In this document: in pieces, positions 35,317 to 48,700 of the stretch | How the letters are laid out: each line of letters starts with the position of its first letter | Numbering within the stretch: position 1 is the first letter of the stretch | DNA from: Brevipalpus yothersi | Lineage: Eukaryota > Arthropoda > Arachnida > Trombidiformes > Tenuipalpidae | Reading direction: 5' to 3' | Assembly: GCA_003956705.1 (NCBI GenBank) | Contig: QZCP01000167.1 | Coordinates: 26,662-90,661 of the forward strand | DNA: 64,000 bases | Program-made: the position numbers and the translations under genes | Notes under the pieces: model-generated | The model's input: only the letters and a program-made list of their open reading frames with translations | Told to the model about the DNA's origin: nothing | Databases searched by the model: none

Positions 35317-38300
35317 TTAAAACCAATCATCATCTTCATCCTCATCTTGTGACAATGGTATAGCTGATTTGGGATCTCTCACATGCATCTGAGTGGAAAC
35401 AGGCTGATTAGCTGAGGAGGCTGCCAACGGGGGAGATTGAGGAGTAGCAACTGCAGCGGACATCATATCGGGTTGAAGATCCATGGGAACTAGTGGGGCT
35501 GGTTGTGGTCCTGGTAATGGGCCGCCGGCAGTTTTGGTGAAACCATTGGGCAGTGGAGAAGGTGATGAGAGAAGACGAGCGCCCGAGGCACCATGACCCA
35601 TGGCTACGGCTGCTTCGAATGTTAACGGTGATTCTGGTGGTGTGTAAGAGGGAATGTCATGTAAACCGGGTTGAGGAGTCATACTGGATGGCCATTGTTG
35701 GGGCTACATGGATAGAGAAAAAATTAATTCAGTTACTGTTACATTCAGGTCTTAATCATTGTTTGTCACAAATTGTCAACTTACTCGAGGCAATTCTCGA
35801 CCTCCTTTTGAGCTTGCACTACTAACTCGCCCCGATCTGATCGGTGGTAAAGTATGAGATGTTCGCATATGGCCATACGAAACGGGATCATAATCTGTGT
35901 CACTCCATTCTGAAGCTAAAGGCACCATGTGGGCTATTTGAGATGTTGAATGCTGTAAAATTAGGGATAGCTTATTAAAAAAATGTGCTCTATGATCATG
36001 TGACTAATCAGGCAAAACGTACAGCTAAATGTGAACCGTGAGTTGGAGATGCGTTAACTTTGGGAAAATTAATATTGTTCAGTGATTTATCCGTTTGAGG
36101 AATGGTCGGTGAGTGTGATAATGTGGGAAAATTAATTTCTTCCACCGATTGTGTCACTTGCTCTAATTGGGCCCGCTTGAGAGGTGTTGGTGGTAAGCGA
36201 CGTCCACGAAAGCGACCAGCAATATTGACAACTGCTCTCAGTCGTTGGACAGGTAAACTACGAGATGATTGACTAGGACTTGGACTACGAGATCTTTCAG
36301 CTAATTTTGTTGTTCCATAATATTCTTGTTGAGCTGCATTAGCTTGCTGCTGAGATTAAAGTAAGAGAGAGAGAGAACATGTGACATATTAGTATTGGAA
36401 CCATCAATCAAGCTCAACAGAGAACTTGGTCTACATACATCGGCTAGTTTAGAACTTACAAAACTTGGGCTACGAGATCTTTTGTCAAGGCACGTTGTTT
36501 TATAACTAGGACTATTACTCTGGCTTCTTGGCCTAGATTCTTTGTCAGCATGCACCTCCTGAGGTGGACCACGCCATGGAGAACGAGAACGACGTCGACG
36601 ACGACTTGGGGATCTTCCAAGCAATGGTGAACCATAGAGTAGGATATCATCGCCGAGAAGTTTTTCTGGTTTTGGGAAGAAGTAAAAAATTTCAGAATAA
36701 TTACTCGAAGATTGTAAAAGAATTCCTTCTGTCATATCCCTAAATTTTCCAGTAATCCTAGCTAATTAGAAGGCCCTTTTTCTATCAAACAAGCCCAAAT
36801 TCTACACTCCCTAGATTCTTGTGAGCTGTCAATTAGAAGGTGTCTGTATGACTTGCTATAATGCTGCAAGCCATAAGTGAACCTAAATTTTCAACAATAT
36901 CATGAGCATTGTCCATCATGAATAGCCCTCATCAATTCCTTATTTCACACTGGTTAACATACGTCGAGCTCTTCCTCGTCGAGTAGATGATTCATATTTT
37001 ACAATATCTGCAACATCAGTGACTATATCCGCAAAGCCAACGTCCGATGGCCTGGGTGAACGTAACCGGGACCGAGTGGACGGTGATCGACCCCTCAGTC
37101 GTGTGCCTTCATCCTCATCTCTATTGGCACCATCACGACCATTAACATTATCACCACTCTGACCACCGGCTGTCCCGTTATCACCTCCTCCTCCACCACC
37201 GGCACGGGTGGGTGAAGGTGTCCGAGAGCCAGGTCGAGTGACTTTAACATCAGGCTTTAGGTGGGCCATTTGGGGAAATGCTGAATTCTGATTGGAAAGA
37301 AGTCGGACGAGAATCTGTAATTATTTGGCCGATATTTGTGATGTATCGGTTGGGGAAGAAAGAAAGTGGTGTCAAGAGTTAAAAAAGCTAATTCATTTTG
37401 TGTATGTGTATTAGTATATGAATTACAGCGTTACGACACCGATTTGATAACGATATATATGTATGATGATTACATATACTAAACACAGGGCATGCGGAGC
37501 GACCAATATATATATGTATAATTGTTAAGTGGAGCAAAATTTGTCTAAGGATATAAGATTAAGATTTGGTATGAGAAAGAGATATAATTTGGAAGAGGAA
37601 ATATCAATTATTGATGGGAGGATATGTTTGGAATAAATTTTTCAACATAATAAGAAAAGAAAAAGGATTATCATCATCATAGAGGTGGCAGCAATAGTAA
37701 CACAGAATTTTGGTTCCATAAAATAGACTCGAAAAAATCGATCTTTCTCCAAGTAATAGTAGTAATAGTAGTGGTAGTAGTGGTAGTGATGGTAAATAAT
37801 AGCTTTGATTCATGAATGATAAATACTGATGACGTAAATGAGTCAAACAGTCTGTACAGAGGGAAGAGATTTACTGATGAGAGAAGATTTTTGAGCATGA
37901 AAGAGCCAATCATTATGAGAACGAAGAGAGCGAAAATAAGCTTGAAAAACAAATTTGCATAAAAGAATTGGACAAGATCACTTCTGGAAAGAATATGCAA
38001 AAAAAAGATGAGCAAAATGTTGAAGAAGAAAGATGGGAATACACTAGGATCACCAATTGATAACTGAATATACTAGATTTCAACACAATTATCTTCAGCA
38101 TCGATAATCGTTTTAAAATAACAAAAATCAACTAGACAAACAAGCGAAACAAAGAGAAAAAGAGGGGCAAGAAAAAATTTTTCTCATTTTCGTTTTTTTC
38201 TTGTAAGATACTTTGCATACAAATAACTTTGAAAAGAGAATGAAGAAATGACGCAAGTATACAGGCACTTTCATGGAGAAGCATTTTATCATAAGAGATT

Positions 38301-38716
38301 CAAGAGAGAATAAGAAAGAGTGAGAGAGAAAGCGATAAAAAAAGGAAAAAGAAGCAAAATATTGAGCAACATTTCGTTCATTCTGTTCACTCCAAGAGGA
38401 AAAGAAAGATATTCTCAAATCTTGGTGGAAAGAGAAAGGTTATGTCTCCCATGAAAAAGGCTCTCATCGTTAAAATATGACAAAAAGTTATCGAAGTGAG
38501 GTGACGTAAAATCGATACTGTAGCATGGTGAAACTTGCACAAGCCTGATTCTGGGTATAACTCTGTGTAAAGTGTATTCCTAGATATATATATATATATA
38601 TATATTCCGGTGGAAGCGATAAGAAAAATGGACCACTACAATGGAAAACAAGAGCAAAGAGAATCATCATCTACACCATTAGTCTTGCCTTGATGATACA
38701 TGAGGCGTACAGAAAG

Positions 38717-38809
<93 letters not shown>

Positions 38810-39779
38810 GAGAGAGACAGAGAGAGAGAGAGAGACAGAGGAGAACCTAAAAGAACGAAAAAAGGAACAAAAAGTTATGCTGACCAAACTGATGATGATG
38901 GAATAAAAAGAAACGGAAAAGAGATGCAAGCGATTGATCTGTATAGAGAAGAGAGAATGAATCAAAGGTATCAAATCGCTATGCATCATTAAATCGAATA
39001 GGAGAGGAATGATCAACAATATTTCGAAAGTTTGTGTGTGTAGAGAAAGGAGCGAAAGAGAGAGAAAATTAAAGGGGATAAATTTTAACTATTCAACACC
39101 AAAACAAACAACATCAATGAGTGATGCAATTGATTCAAACCTGAGGATCTGTGGCAGTATCGTGTTTTGACTTTCGCTTACTACTTCCACGTCGGAAGAT
39201 GCTAAGCGAACGTCTTCTTCCCTTGCCATTCTCTTCATCAATACTGATGATGATGGGTGATGTATGCGGTGGTGAACAATGGATTGCGCAATGTGAACAG
39301 CGTGGTTTGGTATGTGTGTATTATTATTATGTTTGTGGTTAATTAAAGATGATATCAGATGAGAATGATAGCGTGATGTATGTTGAATGGTGATGAGCAG
39401 AGGTGTATGTGGGAAAAGCAGAAAGCAGAAAGCAGAGGTTGATAAGTGTTACCGTTAATTGTGGATAAATATCAATTTGGAATGAAATCGAAATAAAAAT
39501 AGAAGTAACCAAAGAGCAGTCATCAACACGAGTTTCATGTTGATTTCCAACAGAAAGAGGGGCAAAAAATAAACCACATAATAACCGGGAATAGCAGTAC
39601 AAAAATGTGAGGGAATAAGCATTTGTGTGCAACTTAGATTACCTTAGATTTGACCTCACAGAGCCTTTTCGACTGGCCTCTTGACCTCCACTTCCAGTAT
39701 CATGATCATCATGATCACGGCTTGCGTGCGAATTGCTTTGGCGCACAGCACCCATTAAACGTTGCAAAAGCGATGGACG
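35317..39779 (-). CDS. cac: CaV2 exons: cytoplasmic C-tail with scaffold motifs
   Basis: Seven exons (39779-39643, 39243-39141, 37287-36963, 36665-36460, 36349-36023, 35952-35785, 35703-35317). They include [12 protein letters not shown], an Arg/Ser-rich RS-like block ([15 protein letters not shown]), GRRLPPTP (fits the RIM-binding-protein SH3 ligand RxLPxTP) and [12 protein letters not shown], both typical of invertebrate CaV2. The end is acidic ([11 protein letters not shown]). Family members usually end in -W-C; here the last residue is Phe. Alternative splice sites are visible: an acceptor at 37314 adding nine residues (ILVRLLSNQ), and a donor at 36439 adding seven (VSSKLAD). Confidence 0.9.
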
Positions 39780-42700
39780 CTGATGATTATTGATCAGTGT
39801 TCATGTGTATGTGTTAATTAAGGTGTTTCATTGGTGTGATTAGATGAGCGGTGATTTGTGATGATAAGCAATGGGCAGTTGGAGAGAGAGAAGAAAGAGA
39901 GAGAGAAAAGCTTTTCTAAGCATTATTGGAATATCGTGGCTATTGGAATATATTTTCAAGCATAATATTTTTTGTGGTGAGTTGATTGAGTGAGAGAAAT
40001 ATAGAAAAATAGATAAGGTATTGTGAGATAAATAATTCTGAAGATAGGGAGGAAAAAATTAAAAAAATTGGTGAGAGCAAAATCTTGATGATAAGGATAG
40101 TTCCCATAAAATTTTCCATACAACATTGAAAGAGTCAAATGGTTGAATGAAAAATTAATGGAAAAAAGAGTGGAAAATGTGATATTTTTCGATAAAATAA
40201 ATCAGAGTGAGCACAAGTGAAGTGGAAAGGAAATTTTCCAAAGAAAATAACCAAAAAAAAAGATCATGTCAGATTTTCTTCCTTGGGTATATATTAGGGA
40301 AACCGATTGAGACAAAGAGGAACGGATAAATTTGAAGAGTTCAAAATAAGAAGAAAAAATTGAGGGTTTCCAAATGTTCAGGATACCTTTCCAATTCTCA
40401 AAAGAAAAGAATCTCCTGTCAACAATGGGTTACCAATATATATACACCAGGAATAGAAAATAATCAGAAAAAGAGAGTAACATGGAATTGAGAAGATGGA
40501 GAAGAAGGAGAAGAAGAGAAAGAAGTAAAAAAATCAAAGATAAAATAAAAGACACATGAGCTACAAGCAATGGGCTATTTCCTTTCAAGTGTAAGTAGTG
40601 CCAATATATATCTTGGTGTGTTCTCTTGATATGTTTTTGCTTTTTTCTTCTGTTTTGTTTTTGCTTGTGTGTGAGTGAAAGTTGAAAAAGAGGGATGAAA
40701 AAATTCTTTTTCGATCGTGGAGATGAAATTGATTGCGCTTTTGGGGAGTCAAGATGTTGGGATGTAGGTCAGTAGTAGCAAAATTTTGGTTACTTGCATG
40801 GGCATGGTATGTGTTATATATGTGAGTGTGTGAGTGGGTGGATGTGTAGAGCATAAGCGTTAAATACACATACAGAGGACAAGCTCTAGTATAATATACA
40901 GTGAGTAGGGAATAGTAGAGAGAATCTTGCAAATAGTATGAAGAGTGTGAGATAAACAGAATAATATTCTCAGAATATTAATGTGAAATGGTCAACAACA
41001 GTGTGGATGGGTGAAAGATCAACCAGATAAATGCCAATAACATGGTATACAAGGCATGCTCATTATTATTAATACAAGAGAGAAAAATTTTTCATCCAAC
41101 AGAGGAATGTTGTTGAATAGAATGTAGAAGAAGCAAAACCTCGACTGTTGAAAGGCAGAAAGCTTGATAGTTATGATTATAGGCAAAATTGTATCAGACT
41201 TGGTATCAAATCATTATTCATCTTCCTCAGTGAATAAAAAGAATAGTTCATGATAAACATGCATAGTAAGGGGTTAACTGAAAGAAAGAAAGAAGGAAAG
41301 AGAGAGAGAGAGAGAGAAAATAACGGGACCAAGTGAATGGAATCGGTGAAAGCTTATTCCCATGTCTAATGTATCATTCGCTAGAAAATTTTGATAACTA
41401 AAGGAGAGAATAAAGAAGTATTATAGAAGAGAGAGAGAGAGAGAGAGNAGAAAGTGAAACAGAGCATATTAAGCTAGCTTTGCTCTGATTGATAGCTTCA
41501 GATAGCTGTGTGAATTCTAGTGGATTTTATGTTTTGCATTCTCAGGAACTGGCAATATGAAGAACAAAAAGGCTAATATTCGCTTTGCACACAAAGTGGG
41601 TGAGAAAAATCATGGAAGAAGAAATGTTTTCCATGGAAAAACAGTGTAATTCATGAAAATACAAGCCAGATAGATGATAATCATCCGATCTAAGGGAGTG
41701 AAAAGAGAAAACATTACACTAAGAGGAAGACGAATCTTCTAGTAGTACTGTAGTAGTACAGTGGTGGTTGCTGATGAAAATGGGAGTGATTGATGAGTAG
41801 CATGAAAAAAAGTATCGAGATTGAAATTGAAACTAGAATCATTGCATACAAGAGGAGAAAATCTTGATGATATACACACATACAGTGGAAAAGAGTCAAG
41901 ATGGATGGTATTCAACACCTGAAGTAAAGAGCAATCAGGCTGATGGAGTTTTGTTTTATGATAAAGTGCTGGAAGAAGGATAGATGAATAGTAAGATGCA
42001 TACAAATACGTGGAAATTATACCAGTGATATATTCAACTGATAAAAGAATCAATAAAAAAATGAGAAATCAAAGGAGAAAATTTTCAAATATATCTCAGG
42101 TATCAAATAAAAGAATAGAAGAAGACTCATGATCAAAGTCAATGTTTTAGTAGAATCTATTACAAAGCAGTGGAAGATAGGAGGAAGAAAAGAGAGTAGA
42201 ATAGATGCAAATTAAATCGAAAAGTGCATGGTAATAATTTGAAAGGGAAAAGATGCAGACATGAATTCTAGGGGGGAAGTAAATATGTGAATATGTAAAT
42301 ATAAACTATATATAGATATATTCTGGATACACTACCGCAGCATCGTCAGAAGGAGGGCGAGCACTTTTATCCTGAAAAAACACAACACAATCACAATTAA
42401 ACAACACTTATTTTGATTTTACGATACAATAAGGAACATTGGAATATGATGGCCATTGTAATCTAATTTAGCAGTTTATGCGGATAATTTTCGTTATTTT
42501 TGGTTAGCATGATGTCGATTTTGTTTTGGGGAAGGAAGATAAATTTGGGTATTTGAGAGAGAAAATACGATCAAGGAGAAATCTAATTTTGATAATATGC
42601 ATGGAATTGGGGGGAATATTAGATGAGCAGCAGACAATTTCATTTGATCTCCTCGCAAATGTTTCCACTTTGGTGTCAAATTGAAATTTTAGTTAATCAA

Positions 42701-45700
42701 GTGGAGGTTGATAACTTAATTGAATTATAATAAACTAACTAATGCTTATGTTTAGCTTATTGTGTGTGATCTTAAGATCAGAGAAGATCTTTTAGAGCGG
42801 AATTTTAGGAATAATCATTAAGTTTTCTTGTCGAAAAGAAAAAACCCATTTTGTTAGAGAGAGAAAGACAAGTCAGCATAAACAATGAGTAACAATTGAA
42901 AAATGATTGAAATGTAGGGAATTGGAAGATTTAAGGTTGAAAAAAATAGAAAAGATGATAGGTAAAGTAGATGAATGTAGGCTATGTTTCTCAGAAGATC
43001 ATAATTTAGAATTTTGGAACTAGGGCTGTTAATTAAGAGGAATCTTAATAGAATTTCTGAAGTTTATATGAGGTTCGCCTGAATGTTAATATCTTTCGAG
43101 TTAGTGAGAGTATGTCAAATTGAATGAAGAAAGAAAGATGGAGAGATAAAGGGTTAAGGCATTCAAGAAAAGATTGAATGTTACATTTAATCCAGTTCCC
43201 GGTAGCTTTCCAAACTTGGTTGCTCTCCAATTTTCCAAAACCATGAGACCGGCATAAATTTTGCCAATACTCAGTTTATTTCGAGCAATTTCTGGAAGAA
43301 AATGTCAAAAATTTAGTATCAATGATCGAGTTCAGAGAAATACATGTATCAACTTAAGCATCATATCATCTGCATCATAGCAGAGAAATATCAGCTTAAG
43401 ATTCACAAATTTGAAGGAATAATAATTACCTTCCTCTGGAGGAACAAGTTTATCAACCATTTTCTTAGCTTGAAGTGGCCAAAGTTTCTTGATTGTTTCA
43501 CGCAATTCTCGATCAGCTTGATCTCTTTCCTCTGGATCACGCATTTTGATGGACAAATTTTCTCGGATCAAAGCGAACAATGTGGAAGAAAAATTGACTT
43601 TGCCATCAGGTGTCATGGGCATATTCATACGAATGAGTTTCTAAATTGTCAGAGGAAAGTAAAATAGTGAGGTTAGCTCAATAATGATTTCATGATCCAC
43701 AAAACATACTTTGTAGGCAAGTCGATTAGGACATTTGTTTCCAAAACCAAGTGGAGGATCCATATTGCGCAACATATCATACATTTCGGTGAAATGTATC
43801 CATCCGGTAGCATTCGGATCATATTCAGCCCAAACACGAATAAATTCATCAAGATGATGGGCACCAAGAATGGAAGAATCTCGAGTAAGATAGTCAAAAT
43901 TGTCCATAATGACAGCGATGAAAAGATTGAGCATCTTAAAGAAAATTTTGGTAAAGAGTGAAAATATGTGAGACTTGAGATGATAAATGAAAACTTTTCA
44001 TGGTAATACGAATTCTTAGATATACTTTTTTCTCTCTCTTTCTCTCTTTCTTCCACTCTCGTTTTCCAGAATACTTACCAGGAAAGAGCAGAAGAATATG
44101 AAGCTCACAAAATAAGCATAAGCCCATATTGATCCACATTCTTGTGATCGTTTCACTTTTGGATCACACGGTCTACCTTTAATACAGGCTAACATGATCG
44201 CTTGCCATGCTTCACCAGTAGCACATCTATTGTAAGTATGTTTGTAGGTTCAATAATCGCCAATAATCGAGATCAGATACATGATCACCATGGGAAGTAA
44301 GAAAGGTTAGAATGTTAGCTAGATGATTAAGAAATCTTTTATCTGAGTTGTGTTTAGTATTTCAATTATCCATGGGCATGGAGAGCGTGTGTGTGTGTGT
44401 ATACATATCTATGTTAGTGTATGTGGTTAAAGTGAATCGGACAAAATCTCATGATAATGATATCTTCTTCCGATTCTCTTCTCATTTCAACACTATCGAC
44501 AAATAGAAAAGGATAAGCATTCCCAAAGCAAGAATAACAATCATGACAGATAATAGCTATCGATCTTTTTTTCCACATAATATTTAATGCTTTACACGCA
44601 AAAGTGATTCAGAGAAAAATATTAATTGAAAGAGTGAAAAATTTAGATGCATATCAATTTTTCTCTCCTTCATCAACTCAATTCACTTGATTAGCTCAAC
44701 TAAAACAATGCACACATTTATACACCATTAACATGCAAACAAACATGCATATGACCTGTGAAAATTGATCTGAATCAATCAGCAAATCATTTAACTAATT
44801 ACGATGGTTATGTATGGTCATGATGAGTATGTGTGTATTAAACATTTGAGCTTTTGGCATCAGAAAAGTGCGCAATTAATGTTCAGTAATGTTCATTATT
44901 ATCATGATTTTAGCTTAGATCAGGCCCTCGTTTAGATCAAGAAAAATTTTCGATGTGCGAACAACAAAACTGAGTTTGGTGTGTATATATTATGAGTGAA
45001 TGATTATCGAATTTATGTGTGTATGAGTGTAAATATCATATGTATATATGTGTATGTATTTGGGACAAAATTTGGTGCGTATTGTTGTTTTGGGTTTGTG
45101 TGTCAGACTAATACTTGCCTGAATAGGAGCATTAACCCTTGAAAGAAGGATCTAAAATTGTTATGACGATTAATGGCAGAATCCGTGCGCAAATCTATAT
45201 TGCCGAAAACCTATGGGCCGATGCGAGAGGCATATGATGAGAGGGAAGGAAAAGAGAAGCAACATAGCAATAGTAATAATAATAATAATGTATATTCTAA
45301 TTTTTTATAGAATGAAAGAGAGAGAGGATAATTAGTGTGTGAGTGTATGAAATATGAATTCAATCAAAGAAAGCCAAAAAAAAAATGAAAATTGTTCTGA
45401 AATCAACTAGATTGATGAGCTTAAAGCTCATTCGAAACTCTAGAATCGCGAACTCTAACCAGGGAAATATGCTTCTAAGAATCTAAAAATTTACATCTAG
45501 GATTACTATTGAAGTTAGGATAATCATTTGATTGAAGGGACAGGTAGAAGAGTAGTTCTATCTATTGAATATAAATTTTACCCAAATGACACTTCTATCG
45601 ATCTTTAAAGCCCCAGCAGACAATCAAGGTGTATTCAATAGTATTTGATATCTGAAAGTTCGATATCTCATATTATCATCGGAAGATACAATGTTCACTG

Positions 45701-48700
45701 TCAATTGGATTATCATGATGGTGATGGTAATTCGTGTTTTGCGGATCAAAAAACTACCATAGCAATCATATTTCTATTTACCACATATTAATACACACTT
45801 CTAATATCTAACAGAGCAATAACTAGGCTATATATTACACAACTATGGAGCATAAAATCTAATGAGGCGTCCACATTCAGACAATCGTAGCAACAACTTG
45901 GAATTCTTCTATTCATCTAAATATTTTTAAACACACTGTCTCAATGCTTTGACAGGTTCTTGGTTGATGTTTTTTTTGGTTTCACTTTTGGTAAGTGTTG
46001 TTATGATTATCATTAATTGCCTGACCCATGAAAACTCACCGGAACAATAGCATGAGAGAATGTATGAATGTTTGAAAGTTGTTGTGACGATTAATTTCAC
46101 TCTGAGGATCATTCTTAATGTTACCAAAAACCTGATAGAAAGGTGGAAAGTAATGTAATTGATTTGTGTGATTGATTTTTCCTTTTTCTTCTCTCGATTT
46201 GAATTTGAATTTGAATTGAATCCATGTTTTTCAGTTTTTTTTCAGCACGAAACTTGATTATCAAATTTTCAACTATACCTACATCTAATGCTAATCTAAT
46301 TGATTCTTAGGTTGGTGAAAAAAATTCGCGTAATTAATTGTGGTTTGAAAAAATAAAAATAAAAACTTGAAATAATGTGAAGAATGTGGTGAGATAATGA
46401 TAACGATGATGGAAAAAATATCATGAAGAAAATAATTCAAATCATACCTGCATTCCGATGATGGCATAGATGAAAAATAGCATGGCAATCAGTAAGCATA
46501 CATATGGTAAAGCCTAAGGAAACGAATTGGAAAAGAAGAAAAATATTGAGATTAATTATACATATTTCCAATTGATTCCAGTGAAATATTTACTTTGAAA
46601 GACTGTATGAATGTCCAGAGCAAAATTCGTATAGTGTATCCTTGACGTAATAGCTTGATAAGTCGAGCAGCACGAAAAAGACGCAAAAAGCCAACATTTA
46701 ATTGTGCACTCTTAATTAGTGGTGGAGAGAAGAGAAGAAGAAAAAACAATTAACAATATTGTTCATCTGATTGAAAGTAGTTGATTATTTACAGTTGTTG
46801 TGGTCTCCATAACCATCGCATCGATAACGCTACCAACTACACAGACAAAATCGAATATATTCCAATAGTCTTTGAAAAAGTTCTAGTTCATTTTGTGTAA
46901 GTGGAAAAAGAGAGACGATCATCCGATTGAATTAACAATCATCAATCGATGATGTGTAATAGAAAGATTGGTATTAGATAGAGAATACATTCTTCTCCTA
47001 GATCATGGAGATCAGAATAGGAAATAGGAGAGAGGGAGAGAGATGGTGGAACTGACAAGGAGACATGGTGATAAGAGAGATAAAGCAGCCTATTGACTTG
47101 ATTACAATCAAATTCATGAAGATAAATTAACACCTTTCTGAATATCAGGAGGAATGAAAAAAACGTTCAGAAAAATTGATCATATTCTGAGAATATTCCA
47201 TATTAATGGAGAAAAAAAGAGGAGGTAGACATGAATTTCTTTGGAAGATGTAATGTGTACGATTAATAAAAAGAAATGGTGATTAGGATTAGAGTAATGA
47301 ATATTGAATAATAAGCAAACCTTGCATCCGAATGCCACTAGTTTTAGGCAACACTCTACTGTGTACATGACGGTAAATATTAGGCGAAAGTAGCTCAGAA
47401 CGTCATCTTCGAAATCTGATGCTCCAGCATGCTAATGTATGTGTTTGTATGTGTGTTTGTGTATGTGGGTGTGATATTGAAGAAGGGTGAAAGTTCATGG
47501 GATGAAGGATGGATGAGAATTCATGGGATGAGGGGAGAGAGATTAGAGAGAGAGAGAGAAGGTATTTGAAGAAGAAAAAAGAGAGAATGATAATATCGAT
47601 TTCCACTGTGATTAAAGTGACTTTAAAATATGATGGTGATGATCGAATATGAGAAAGCTGATGGAATATATTGATTGAAAGAAATAGATTAAATATTAAA
47701 GGAAAAAATTTTTGAATAGTTGAAAGCAAAATTATCAGCCATCTTGAATGATCATTATTTAAATTAAAAATTGAATAGATGCTGTTTGAAATTATGTACA
47801 AACAGTGAGAAAAAGAAAGAAAAGTGAACTAAGTATTAGTTTTTTTTCGGAGAAGAGGACCATGTCCATCTGGTGTAGAATGGAACATTTCACATTCAAA
47901 AATGATTGATTATTTTAAAGAAAAATTGCAATCAAAAGAACGCGGCAAAAGAATGGTCTCATCATTCTTAAAGTTTTCAGCATAATATTTTCTGATCTAT
48001 CATTAAATCAAGATTAAGATTTGTCGAGATGTATTTTCTACCAAAACACTAAGGAACGTGCAAAAATGTGATATAATAGAGAATATGTTCAGAAATACTC
48101 TCGATTCTTATAAATGTGATGGAGAGTGAAAGTAAAGCAATTTTTTCTAATAAATTTATGTGATTATCAGAATTTTGGGGCATTTTTGCTAGAGTATAGG
48201 AAAAAGACTTGCCTGGCCTCCTCAAGCCGATCTTTTACAATATCAGCAAAGGAAACCTCATCAAAAAGATATGTTCATATATCCGATGTTTAGCTACACT
48301 CTTTTCCTGCATTTCATCGTGTACATAATGGAACTGATTCAGATAGCATGCCCATAGTTCCAAATGTACATGCCAAGATGCTTCATGATAATCAAGATGC
48401 TTCATACCAAGATGCAAGATGCAAAAAAAGACAAGATGCATACTTAAATGCTAGTGGAAGAATATTTCGCAAGACTTTTGATCATTAACAATGCTCAAGT
48501 CATCAGACATGCGTTCAAATGCGAATAGAGTAAAAAGGATGCAATAATTCCAGACCCAATAATTGGGTTGATCGTCTGCATTGTGTGTGTATGTGTGCGT
48601 GTAGCCATGATCACATGAACCAATACCATGTCCATTGGACAATCCAAAAATAGGGAACATGTATTGATTAATTGATTGAACAAGATGCAAATCAGAATAT

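Larger units (their letters stand above)
36964..42335. other. Large C-tail introns of CaV2
   Basis: Between the listed exons (introns 39780-42335, 39244-39642, 37315-39140) the DNA is purine-rich on the plus strand. It carries GA/GAAA repeats at 38711-38841, 41281-41318 and 41426-41450, plus a GT/TA run near 38583-38606. No other gene is seen. Small skipped exons could be hidden here. Confidence 0.6.

Noticed and set aside
38690..38992. Plus-strand Arg/Glu/Lys-rich frame
   Set aside because: It is produced by GA/GAAA repeats in a CaV2 intron and has no flanking gene signals.
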